A DNA stretch of 64,000 bases from Tetracladium setigerum (taxonomy: Eukaryota > Ascomycota > Leotiomycetes > Helotiales). Positions 36,603 through 47,577 of the stretch are shown in pieces (positions within the stretch are counted from its first letter, which is position 1; every line of letters starts with the position of its first letter). The position numbers were made by a program, and so were the translations under genes. The notes beneath the pieces were generated by a model. It saw only the letters and a list, made by a program, of their open reading frames with translations. It was not told the DNA's origin and did no database searches. Location of the stretch: NCBI GenBank assembly GCA_031472005.1, contig PZJY01000005.1, positions 1,612,001 through 1,676,000 of the forward strand, written 5' to 3'.

Positions 36603-37442
36603 CGCATCGACCCCAGAATCTCCTGATGTTTAAGCAGAGACAGTCGATAATCATTCGAAGAATCAGATGCTTCTGACAGGAAAGGGTATTTAACCCCGAG
36701 AATGGGGATGGGCATGTCATGCGGGGATATTCTCTGGACTCGGATGGGGAGAGAGAGGGAGGATTTGCATCACGAGGAATTTGACTGGTGGGACTGGGGG
36801 AAGTGGGGGAGGACAAAGCTCGCCGTCAATTGCCGACTATGTATATAGATATATACAGAGTTACGATAGAACAGATGAAGCGTTCTGTATAATGGCTGAA
36901 GAAGAATGCTGAAATATTTGACAGGTAGGTAAGTTAGTTCAATATCATTTCCGTCATGGAAGAATCAGCTACCTATCAAATTCATATTGTAAATGTAGAA
37001 GGGGAGGAATGGCTGTTCGCCAAGACACTGACACCTCGGCGGGCCATCCCATCCCATCCTCTCCATGTGGGGAACTGGCTTAAAGTCAATGCTGGATTTC
37101 AACCAGCTCAAACGATGGGTCAGAATAATGAAGATATAAAAAAAGGCAAGCCAGGTAAGTAAGGCATTGTGAGTGCCTCTTGAAAGATGTCGCCTAGATG
37201 TTCAGGCAAACGAGCAGGCAGGCAGTGATACAGTCCATCCAGTAGATTGGTGGCCGGTGACTCACGGGACTTCGTTCACCTTTGCCGACTCCGTCGCGAG
37301 CTCCTCCTAATCAACATCTTGACGATGCAGCGTCGACATCTGAACAACACCCGAACAACAAACTCTCACTCCAACATCTTCAATTGCTCCTTTCACAACA
37401 CCAAACAAATCGCTCACTCGCTCACCAAATCAAAGCGTCAAC
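36603..37442. promoter_or_regulatory. divergent intergenic region between zinc-cluster gene and PARG-like gene
   Basis: About 840 bp with no supported gene. It must carry both promoters. An AC/CAA-rich leader (37310-37442) precedes ATG 37443, typical of highly expressed fungal transcripts. Confidence 0.45.
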
Positions 37443-39061
37443 ATGCAATCACAAGAATCACAAGATTCACAAGATTCATATTCGCAAAAATCCGCATACT
37501 CCACCCACTACCACGCTCGAGGAGGCTCCCCCACCACCAAAGCCGCTCGTGCAACCTTTGCAAAGAACACAATCAACAATGTGATCCCTCACATCTTGCA
37601 AAATAACCATCGAGCTATGCAGGGAAACCTGTCGACGGAGACCATTTACTACAGTCCTACCATCTTGAAGATCAAAGCTGCGAAACGCGGTGCGAGGAAG
37701 GAAGGATCGAAGTATGAAGATGATAATGACGAAGAAGGTGAAGAAACGACGAGTGTTAAGAGCCCGAGAGGAGAATCGAACTTGAGCCCTAATCCGAAGG
37801 CCAAGATCACCGGTTTTTTCAAACCGCTTGCTAGGGTTCAGAAAAAGAAGAGTGAGGGCGATGAAGACAGCGGTAGCGTTGCAATGGCATCGCCATCAAA
37901 AGCCGGCTCTTCCTCAGACACCTCCAAGATCTCTGATCCAGCAGCGCTCCCTAGCATAACTTCACCTAAAATAAAAAATGCACCAGCAAAAACATCACCC
38001 AAAATCTCAGTCATCCAATCCGATACTCTCAACGCCGCTCACACTTTCATCGATCCCACGGCCAAGAACCGTAGAGTAGCAGTGCTGAATATGGCATCTT
38101 TCCTTCGACCAGGCGGTGGAGTTGTCAACGGTGCAATCGCTCAAGAGGAGAGTTTGTGTTTACGGAGTACGTTGTATACTTCTCTGGATGAGAAGTTTTA
38201 TCGGTTACCGAAGTTTGGTGGTTTGTTCACTCAGGATATCTTGGTTGGTTTTCCTCTGCGTTCTTTATAGCATTCTGTTCTTATATTCTTGACGATTTCG
38301 AACCATTCTTAGATATGTCGATGAAAGGCGATGAAAAAAATCCTCGTGACAGATGGGTGACTAAATGTATATAGGTCTTCCGCGACTCCAATAACGTCGA
38401 CCTCCCAAAATCAGAATGGTATTTCGTCGATGTCATCTCCGTCGCTGCTATCAAGAACCCTGATCTCGTCAAACTCAAAGGTAAAGAAACCTACGAACAC
38501 GAAGAAGACCGAGAAGAAATGATCTCAAAGGTACGCCCCTACTTGACCCCTCTCCTTTCCTCCTTCACTCGCTCATTACATTACCTCCCCCACCGCCTCC
38601 TTTCCTCATCCCATTCTACCAACTCACCCCCCTAACCCCAACAGATAAAACTCATCCTCCTAACCGCCCTCAAAAAACACACCACCCATCTAATCCTCGG
38701 CGCTCTCGGCTGCGGCGCATACTACAACCCACCGGAAGAAGTAGCCAAGATGTTCAAGCGAGTGATCTTTGGCGATAAGAGGGGTAATGGAGCGATGAAT
38801 CTAGAGGGGATTGAGGAGATTGTTTTCGCCATTTTTGATGATGGGGTGAATTTAAGGGTTTTTAAGGAGGTTTTGACTCCGGATGGGGGTGTGGGTGGTG
38901 TTGTTGGTGGGAGTGGTGGTGTTGGTGGTATCGTTGATGCTGGTGTCGATGGTGGTGTTGATGAGGGGCAGGACGGTGGGGTAAGGGAAAGGGAGAGGAC
39001 AAGGAACGAGATGTGGATATGGGAGGGACGGATTGAAAATTATTTCGGCCCAATATGGTAG
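37443..39061 (+). CDS. microbial-type poly(ADP-ribose) glycohydrolase domain protein (TIGR02452 family)
   Basis: Three exons (37443-38243, 38375-38530, 38645-39061) give about 457 aa. The catalytic signature of macrodomain-type PARGs is present: RPGGGVVNGAIAQEESLCLRS, that is GGG followed seven residues later by QEE, about residues 220-240. Further family blocks are FGGLFTQDILVFRDS, WYFVDVISVAAIKNP, and ILGALGCGAYYNPPEEVAKMF near the C-terminal end of the fold. The expected role is removal of ADP-ribose chains from proteins, in the nucleus or cytosol. The N-terminal 170 residues are an added Ser/Lys/acidic region not needed for the fold. A Val/Gly-rich tail encoded by GGTGKT-type repeats (38880-38980) follows the domain. 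No frameshift is needed. The first intron uses GTTGGT as donor. Confidence 0.82.
38880..38980 (+). repeat. GGTGTT/GGTGGT-rich coding minisatellite
   Basis: Irregular repeats of GGTGTTGGTGGT-like units encode VGGVVGGSGGVGG and related residues at the C-terminus of the PARG-like protein. The unit count probably varies between isolates. Confidence 0.7.
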
Positions 39062-39427
39062 ACAGTGAGGTTTTCTGCTCGGCTCGGAAACGAAGTAATG
39101 AAGATGGTAAAGATATTGTAAAAATGAACGAAATTACGAAAACCCGAATTGAGGTAGAAAAGGAAAATAAACTCCCTGGAAAAGAGATTATGATGCTCAA
39201 CATCAATTTCTTTTTGTAGCCTACCTACTGGGCCATGAGCTACACTCTATTCTCTCCCTATTTCTATCTTTTGTGGGTTGGTCGTTTCGACGTAGACTCT
39301 ACTTACTCAACTGATCAATTCCCTCATACATCCCTCATGCATCCCTCATATATTTCTCACTCAACCCCCATCACCATGAAATGTTCCACTCCCTAGGTAG
39401 TCTTGCTTGCCTCAAAGGCCTACCTAC

Positions 39428-40962
39428 CTAAAGCAAAGAAGGAACCCACTTCGGCTCTCTCTTCTCCGCAAACGCTTTCAATCCCTCCCGCACATTCTCA
39501 CCCGTCATCAACGCCAAGGTATACTTTTCCGCCGTGGCTCTCGTTGCATCTTCCACTATTTTGGGGCATGCTTTGTTTAGCTCTCTCTATTTAATGAATT
39601 GAAGAAAAAGTAGAAACTATAGACGAGATAACGTGTAATGTTGAAAAAATAGGCAGGGAGAGAAGAAACGAGAAGAAGAGAAGAATTCAAGAAGCGAGAG
39701 AGAGTGTGAGAGGAGACATACCCGAACCAGCTTCCAGCCCCTGCCTGACACCTGCCCTCGAAACAAGAACACTATCTGGACTCATACCTGCAATCTTTTC
39801 GGCCGTCTCAATCGCTTCAGAGATAACTTTATCTTGTGGAACGATCTTCCAGATGAGTCCGTATTGTAATGCTGTGGTTGCGGAGATGGGCTCGCCTATT
39901 CTGTTTGGTTGGAGAGGTGATGGTAAGTTAGTGATTGGTCGGGTTGGCATGTTATTTGACGGGGGTCGATGGGTGGATGGTACATTGGCATTAGTGGGGA
40001 GGCAGAGCGGGAAGGGGGAGAGAGTATGGCAAGGGAGAGAAGGGAAAAGGGCAAAGGGGGAAAGAGAAAGGTAAGGAGGGGAGAGAAAGGAGGAAAGGTT
40101 GGAAGTGGGACATACAAACTCAATCCCATAGCTCTCTGTAAACCAACGGCTCTAGTCAGGCGTGATAAACCACCCATCAAAGCTGCCGTGCCTCTTTTCA
40201 CATCGGGGAGAGCAAAAGTTGACGTCTCCGAAGCGATGGCGATGTCTGAGTTGATGACGACTTTTTTTCGTTTTGAAAGAGTTAGCTGTGTGGAATGAGA
40301 AATAGATAGAAAATGAGTGGAGACGAGAAAAGAAGAGGAAATACTTTCGAAACCACCTCCATGTGCATGTCCATTGACAGCAGCGAGAATAGGTTTTTTC
40401 CCGGCCACTCGACGAGTGAGACCGGCGAATCCCGAGGGAGGATAGTATGTCGAGGCGGATGAGAGGGAGAGCGCTTCAGGTGGGATGATTTCTATGTGTT
40501 GATATTAGTTATATATCCAACACGTATGCTCAAGAAATTCGAATCAAGCGTGTGGGATTATGGATAGAAATAGAAAGGTACCTTACCTTTCAAATCCATG
40601 CCAGCTGAAAAGGCCTTATTACCCGATCCGGTCACAATCGCCACTCTCCTGCGTATATAATTATATCAGCACTTTATTCCTGAACCTTACGTAAATAACT
40701 CGTAGATTTTACAGTCGTGCAAAGAGGGAGACAAAAAGAAAGAGAAACAAGAGAGAAACAAGAAGAAGACGCACAAGCTGGATTCCCCGTCGAACCAATT
40801 CCACAAAGCATCCATCTCCCAGCATGCCTTTGCAGGAAGCGAATTCATCTGTTTCGCGCGATTGATAGTAACTAGTAGGACATAAGGAGCTGGGGTCGAT
40901 AGAATGGTATATGTTTGCGGAGGCGGTGGGGTTGTGAAAGATGGTTGTGATGGTGTCGCCAT
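39428..40962 (-). CDS. enoyl-CoA hydratase/isomerase family protein (paralogue 1)
   Basis: A crotonase-fold enzyme of the kind that hydrates 2-enoyl-CoA in beta-oxidation. Six exons start at ATG 40962 (MATPSQPSFTT) and end at TAG 39428-39430. Splices are clear at SLRVAIVTGSG, DLKEIIPPEA, GGGFEIVINSD, GLSLIGEPIS and AGSVEDATRAT. The CoA-binding/oxyanion pattern SAGMDLK and the block AAVNGHAHGGGFEI carry the first catalytic Glu (GGGFE). The second position, usually PE, is here ALPDVKRG, that is Asp instead of Glu. The C-terminus is KREPKWVPSLL, without a canonical peroxisomal PTS1. It is head to head with paralogue 2, to which it is alignable along its whole length. Exact substrate unknown. Confidence 0.82.
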
Positions 40963-42097
40963 TGCTACAGGAATATCTGATGGTATGTGGGTTATCGGAT
41001 AGGTGAGATTTATGCTTTTCTCCTAGATCTTTGGTGCCTTGCTGGGAATTGAGGTGGTTGTATGATTACTGTAAGATTGATTGTGGGTTTCGCCGACCAT
41101 GCTCCGTGGTGAAGTGAGGTGAGACGAGAGAGCGAGATTCCGATTCCCGAGAGAGAGAGTGAGTGTGAGGATGTTCGAGACGGTGAGGTCCGGCGTTCCT
41201 TTGTCACTGTGAGATGGATTGAGATCTGCTCACGAAACAGTTCTTCACCTATTTGATAAACAAAAAAATCAAGATTGAAGTTTTAAACAGTGTAACATTG
41301 CCGTTTAGTTCATATTGTGAGGAGGAGATGTTGATCAAATGTCGTACACCCCAGCCACTCACCCATCTCGGGTCTCGGTGCCTCGGTTCAAGCAGCCAAT
41401 CAATGCGGGGTCTTCGCTTTATATATATAGACAAATTTCAACGTCCATTCGCGTATGATTATGATTACCCATCCATAACGAAGAGTTCGCCTCCCATTAA
41501 CTTAATTCATCCTATGTCCTTCGGATCCTACACCTTTCATATCAACAAGTTCAGTAACCGCGAGCACCCAATTCGTCAGAAGAGTAATCAGCAAGGTCAC
41601 AGGGGTAGGGGAGTCAAGTACGCGCACCTGTAGCGACTTAAAGGACGATAGGTAATACTTGAAGCTTATATCTCTACGTCAGAATTTAGTTCAGATTCAG
41701 GCAATTGATTTATACATAAGACGAGCATCGGTGCGTTGTGGCTGAAGGTAAATTACTGTGCATTTCCTTCTCCTGCTTTTCAACTTGTATTTGTTCCATC
41801 GTCCTACAAATGGAAATCCAGACCCAAACCCACACGCAATCAGACACAGAAATGGACAAATCGACAGTAGACGATATGTTCAAGTATATTGGACTAACAG
41901 GTCTAGGGAACCTATCAGGAACGAGTATAACCGGCAACGATAGAGTGGAAACATCCACGCCAGAAACTCATCCATCATCTGCATCAAGCTTAACACAACA
42001 ACATCGAATATCTGACCCTCAAAGCACGGAGCTACCATCCAACTCTACCTCAATCTTCTCAAATCCATTCTCCTTCACCCCTTCGCCACCATTCACA
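40963..42097. promoter_or_regulatory. divergent region between the two enoyl-CoA hydratase genes
   Basis: About 1.1 kb between the two ATGs. An open frame in phase with paralogue 2 extends up to ATG 41810 (MEIQTQTHTQSDTEMDKS), so part of this may be a longer N-terminus; I chose ATG 42098 because paralogue 1 starts at the matching place. No named regulatory motif was identified. Confidence 0.45.
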
Positions 42098-43261
42098 ATG
42101 TCCTCTCCACCCTCACCAACAGCACCAACCTACACCACCACCCCACCACCAACCCTAAAATCACAACCACCACCCCACCCAACCTTCACTCTCACCTACC
42201 CTGCCCCATCAATCCTCCTCGTCACCATCTCCCGACCCACTCAAATGAACTCCCTCTCCATCTCCGCCCACTGGGAAGGCGATTCGCTCTTCTCCTGGTA
42301 CGACTCCGAGCCATCCCTGCGCGTGGCCATCATCACTGGGTCAGGAACCAAAGCGTTTTGCGCCGGACAGGATCTTGCTTCCTTGTTAGGCGGTGGTGGT
42401 GATGGATTACAGGCTGAGAGTGAAAAGGGAATGCCGGAGAGTGGATTTGCGGGCTTGAGTAGGAGGAAGGGGAAGAAACCTATTTTGGCGGCTGTTAATG
42501 GGTTTGCGCTTGGTGGAGGGTTTGAGATTGTGTTGAATTGGTTAGTTTGGCGTTCTTTTTCTATTCTTTCTTCCTAGTCTCGGGTTTGGCCGGACTTTCT
42601 GGAGATGTGTGTCTTTCTTTGATGATACCGGGATCCATGTCTCCGGAGGGTCGATGAAAAAAGACAAAAGCATATACAGGAAAAGATTGCAACTAACAAC
42701 CTATCTCTACAGCGACATAATCATCGCCTCGCCTAACGCCAAATTTGGCCTTCCAGAACCCTCAGTCGGTCTCTAGTAAGCCCACTCTGTTCTCCTTCCT
42801 CCATTCTATCATCCATCATTACCCAACACCCCTATCCTTCAATCTCTCCCTTCATCACTTCAATTCCAATCCCAAACTAATACCCCACCCAGCGCAGCAG
42901 CAGGCGGTCTCCCCCGCCTCGCCTCCTCCCTCCCTCACGCCCTCGCCTCAGAAATAGCCCTAACCTCACGCACCCTCACAGCAACCGAAGCACTAACCTA
43001 CAACCTCATCAACCAAATCTCATCATCACCATTAACACTTCTCCTTCTGCCATCGCCATGGCAGAGAAGATCATCGCGCAGAGTCCGGATGCGATTATTG
43101 CTACGAAGGCCGGATTGAGGGAGAAGAGTGAGGGGGAGACCGAGAGGGTTTATTTGGGCGCTGTGTTGGAGGGGGAGAATTTTAGGAGGGGTGTGCAGGG
43201 GTTTTTAGGGAAGAGGGAGAGCGGTGGGAAGAAGGTGGTTTGGGTTGATAGTAAGTTGTGA
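42098..43261 (+). CDS. enoyl-CoA hydratase/isomerase family protein with C-terminal SKL (paralogue 2)
   Basis: Exons 42098-42540, 42713-42775 and 42893-43261. Crotonase landmarks are VAIITGSGTKAFCAGQDLASLL, ILAAVNGFALGGGFEIVLN with the first catalytic Glu, and FGLPEPSVGLYAAAGGLPRL with the second Glu in the PE position. The end WVDSKL is a textbook PTS1, so peroxisomal beta-oxidation is the likely place. Between NLINQISSSPL (to about 43035) and NTSPSAIAMAEKIIAQSPDA (from about 43036) the frame shifts by one base; no GT-AG intron fits. Read literally the first frame runs on without the conserved end, so I treat the locus as one gene with a probable missing base. About 291 aa. It is a diverged tandem-inverted paralogue of the gene on the left. 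Confidence 0.78.
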
Positions 43262-44114
43262 GGGGGATGGATGGGTTGGACTGTACTGTACAATACAGTA
43301 CTGTACTTGTGATTTTAGGCATTCAAGCGAAGGGTTGTTTGTGTGCGTGCGAAAGAGGGTAGCTGAAGGGAGACCCTACTATATCAAAAATAAAATAAAA
43401 TACAGAACAGATACTTACTTAGATATCCTTTCTTATAGTCAATCTTGCCGAGAAGGAAGGAGAAATCCAATATCTAATGATATTAGAGTTGAGATGCGTG
43501 TGAGCTGCTATTAAGAGGAGAGAAACCACTATGCCAAGGGTGATGTGCGGGATGCAACAAAAGCGGCTCATACAAGTCATGCAAGTACAGTACAGATGTA
43601 CCTGACTAGTGCAAACATCCCATCCCATACTCAAACGTTCAGTCTCGCAAAACATGCATTGCAAAGAAGCGCGTCTCAAGAATCGCAAAACCGAAATTCA
43701 AAACATTGGAAAAGGAAGAAACTCAAAATTGATCGAATTGGAAAGTATAGCAAAAGAAAAAGGAAAAGGGACAGAAGAAAACAACAAGAAACGAAGAAGA
43801 GCATCGGAAATTGAATGGGAGAAGAAGGGTGCACTGAATTTTATTGTTTACAAAGTCTGGATCGCTTCATTCCTTGTTGCTTAGCTTTTTAGAACTGTAA
43901 ATGATAGGAATCCTCGACATTGGAGTTGTACATGTCAAATATTGTTGAGGGTATTGCGCTTGCAGCTGCTAGACTTGCATCTTAATGCTGCGGGAAGGAA
44001 CCAGTGTCAAGTTGTAGCAATAATCTAAGCTGCTGGTAAATTAATCAAACAGTAAAGTGCCCAAGTATTGAATGCTGTAAAGCAGAAACTGTAGACCACT
44101 GTCCCTCAATTTCC
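43262..44114. other. gene-free interval with TACTGTAC inverted repeats
   Basis: No supported gene. At 43281-43306 the sequence CTGTACTGTA-CAA-TACAGTACTGTAC can fold on itself (8-bp perfect stem GTACTGTA/TACAGTAC). It lies 20 bp after the hydratase stop and could be part of its 3' end. Confidence 0.5.
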
Positions 44115-45158
44115 TCAAGGCCTTGACTTCACCACACCGTCAGTTTCCTTCGCCAATCTCACCTCGACCTCACCATTCTCCATGCCGAAATAAGCAGCAA
44201 TGGGTTTCTGTCCACCGCCTTCCTCGCCAGCGTTTGTAACCTCAACTCCAGTTCTACCATGGAACAAGCCAACTTCGAGAACACCTACTATCCTCTTCAA
44301 GCGTCTTCCAAGCTGGTGGACTTCCCAGACGCCATTTTCTCCGTCTCCTTTCTCGCCTTCTTTGAGATCGGATGGGATGGCTAGAGGTGGGAATGGTGCG
44401 TCCATGATCCACATGCCGTTATCGGTGACGACTGGTCCTGCCTTTGCGCTGCCTCCTTGACGAATTTTTGGATCGGTTGAACCAAGTGTAATGAGAATTC
44501 GTTTAATCGTAGGAGCAGCCAAAGGAGAAATCTCAATTGGAATGGCTTTCCATGCTGTCATCAGACGGGGCTGTAGTTTTCTGTAATCTAGCAATAGCTC
44601 TCGTTAGTTTCTTGTTCAATCGTCGCAGGAGTACCACCTACCAGCTACGCAGACAAACTTCTTCGCAGCCGTGGCCACCAATTTTTCTTGGAACAAACAA
44701 GCTCCACCACCCTTAATACAGTTCAAGTCCTCGTCGATCTCATCCGCACCATCGAAAGCCACATCCATACTCTCCCGCTTTCCATACAACCCCAAATCCT
44801 GCAATCCGGTCGCAACATGTAATGCAGACGTCGAAGACAATTTCGGTGATGTTGGCAGCGATTCTGCGACAGGTGGAAGGGAATCGATGCTTCCTAGTGG
44901 AAGACCTGCTTCGATGATCAATTGCTTCGACTGGTCTCCGGTGGGCACGAAGACCTGTTTGGACGTGACTTCTCGTCCCTTGGCCGCGATGGCCTCGACA
45001 ACGTAGACAACTGTGCTGCCAGATCCAATGCCGATGTATTTGTATGATGGATCCCAATGATCTTCAACCGCTTTGTATGCTGCCAGTCGTTTGGAGGCTT
45101 CAACGCCTTTCAGCTCCTTGTGAGGGGTGGCATTCTCGGTGATGCTTGCGGTCGCCAT
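44115..45158 (-). CDS. RKI1: ribose-5-phosphate isomerase (RpiA type)
   Basis: Interconverts ribose-5-phosphate and ribulose-5-phosphate in the non-oxidative pentose phosphate pathway. Exon 1 is 44642-45158, the intron 54 bp (44588-44641), exon 2 44115-44587; 329 aa from ATG 45158 (MATASITENATP). The RpiA motifs are all present: the phosphate-binding loop GIGSGSTVVYVVEA, the acidic catalytic DGADEIDEDLNCIKGGG, followed by FQEKLVATAAKKFVCVAD. The C-terminal half has the fungal form DNGMWIMDAPF and VGLFHGRTGVEV. The frame stays open upstream to another ATG at 45413, adding 85 residues rich in Arg, Lys and Ser and poor in acid, which might be a mitochondrial-type extension or just leader sequence. 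It diverges from ULA1. Confidence 0.92.
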
Positions 45159-45796
45159 TGTACGTTGATTGCAGTGCCAATGCGGACGAGGAGATATGGG
45201 ATTTATTTGGGTACGGTTTGCGAACAACTGTGTCGATTTCTTCCGCGGAGTATGCGGGAAGGCTGTTGATTTATACCTTTTTGCGGAATGGAGCACCAGC
45301 AGGTTTTGTCGCGGAAACAGGCTCAATCGACGCGTATTTAGTTGATTAGTCTTGCTGAGTGATGTTATGGATGTGTAGTTGAATTTTGCAACAGTGGAGA
45401 CTTTGAATTCCATAGAAAGGGAGGAGAAGGGGAACTTCGGAGGAGTAAGAGTAAATAGCAGGAGAAGAGGGGTGCTTTTTTGGTGGGGTGACGCTGCAGA
45501 TGAGGTTATTCAGCCTTTAGCCAGACCGGCCGATCGCCATATCGGAGCTGTGTCAGAGGTCACGTGCGATAAGCTCTTATCGGAGATCAGCAAGGCGGGA
45601 TGATGCCTGGCATGACAACAAACGACAAGCTCCAGCTCCCTCAACTTCCAGGCTCACTACTAAACAACTCACAACTCTCATCACTATACGAGAGACGTCC
45701 ACGAACCGGGGGAAGCTCGAGACTTTAAATCTACAGCTTCACAAATCACAATTTATCCTCAAACTCGCACGAAAACCTCTTCCTCGACCAGGCAAT
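45159..45796. promoter_or_regulatory. divergent promoter region of RKI1 and ULA1
   Basis: 638 bp between the two ATGs. The RKI1-proximal 255 bp are also open in the RKI1 frame (see that gene). The ULA1 side is C/A-rich leader. Confidence 0.5.
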
Positions 45797-47577
45797 ATGG
45801 CCACCGAAGTGATCAAAGCACAAACACCGCCTGTTCTACAAGGCCCTTCTGACAAAGAGAAGAAGTACGACAGACAGCTTCGACTTTGGGCAGCTGCAGG
45901 ACAGCAGGCCCTCGAAGATGCTCACATTCTACTCCTCAATTCTGGAGCTGGAACGGTTGGTGTCGAGACACTGAAGAACTTGGTGCTTCCTGGTAGGCGA
46001 CCTAAATCCCCCTTCCATTTCCCAGACAGCAACCTAACATCATTTAGGAATTGGCAAATTCACTATTGCAGATGATGCAAAGGTTACCGAAGCTGACCTT
46101 GGTGTCAACTTCTTTCTGGACGAGGAGAGCTTAGGAAAGTCGAGGTCGGAAAGCTGCGTGAAGCTTCTACAGGAATTGAACCCGGATGTTGAGGGAGACT
46201 GGTTCCCAAAGAATGAGGTATTACATGTCCAAGTTTTGATGAAATCAGCTGCTAACTTGGAATATAGGGTCAAAAGTTGGAAGACCTCTTGAAAGAGGCA
46301 AAGTTCACCTTGATCCTCTACTCTCTCCCCATATCACAAAAGTCCCTGGAAATGGTAACACGATACGGAATCGACAACAAGATCCCCCTGCTCTCTTTGC
46401 ACTCTACCGGCTTCTACTCCTACTTCCGAACACACCTTCCTGGCACATTCCCAATCGTTGATACTCATCCAGACGAAACAGCCACAACAGATCTGAGACT
46501 GCTCACGCCATGGCCGGAACTATCTGACTTCGTCGAGGAAATCACCAAAGATATCACAACAATGACCGACTTTAAGCACGGCCACATTCCATACCTCGCC
46601 CTGCTTCTTCACTATCTTGCAGAATGGAAGGAGAAGAATGGCTCCCTTCCCACTGCCTACAAGGAGAAGACAGCTTTCAGGAAATTCGTATCCGATGGCA
46701 CAAGAACAGACAATGCCGAAGGAGGAGAAGAGAACTTCGAAGAGGCTGCTGCTGCAGTTGTTAAGAACGTAGTTACGCCAACACTGTCTAGTTCCGTACG
46801 GGAGGTGTTTGAGTACCAACCAAGCGAGGTAAGCGAAGGTCCTATATAATGAATGGTCTTTACTAACAGATCAGTACGAAGCAAATACCAATTTCTGGAT
46901 TATCGCGGATTCTATCAAACAATTCCACACAAAGCATCAGGCACTACCTTTACCTGGCTCGGTCCCTGATATGAAGGCAGAATCCGATGTGTACGTCCGA
47001 CTTCAAAACATCTACAAAACTAAAGCTCGAAAAGATGTTGCCGAGGTTCTCGAAATTGTTCATGCCCACCCCAACGGCAAAACTATCGATAAATCCGAGG
47101 TGGAATCGTTTTGCAAGAACGCTGCTTTTGTCAAGCTCGTTCGGAGAACACAGGGTTCTTCCAGCATCAAGGAAGTGGCAGGTAAGTTATTCATTCAACT
47201 GCACGTTCAAGGCTAATCTATTTAAAGGCAAAGAATTTGAGAGCGATCAAAACGCAAAAGATTTTGGAATGCCAATGTCACTATTTCCAATCTTTCTCGC
47301 ACTACATGCCACATCTCATGTGTCATCTGCCACTTCGTCCGAAATCCTAGCTACTATCGAGAGTGAAGTTCCCGGCACTTCGTCAATTTTGAGTGTCATT
47401 GCAGCGTCCGAGGAAGTGGCTCGGGCCAAAGGAGGTGAACTGCACAACATCTCCGCATTGACCGGGGGAATGATTGCACAAGAGGTCATCAAGATCATCA
47501 CTAAGCAATATGTCCCGATCGACAACACTTGTGTGTTTGATGGTGTAGCCAGTCGAGCACAGATTTTCAGACTATGA
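45797..47577 (+). CDS. ULA1: NEDD8-activating enzyme E1 regulatory subunit (Ula1/APP-BP1)
   Basis: Ula1 pairs with Uba3 to adenylate NEDD8/Rub1 for attachment to cullins. Five exons (45797-45992, 46048-46217, 46268-46828, 46875-47181, 47228-47577) join in frame to 527 aa; introns are 46-55 bp. The start has the E1-like KKYDRQLRLWAAAGQQALEDAHILLLNSGAGTVGVETLKNLVLPGIGKFTI, and the later residues ADDAKVTEADLGVNFFLDEESLG follow the ThiF/E1 fold. The middle lacks a catalytic cysteine domain, as expected for this subunit. The C-terminal block HNISALTGGMIAQEVIKIITKQYVPIDNTCVFDGVASRAQIFRL is diagnostic. No frame problem is seen. Confidence 0.93.
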
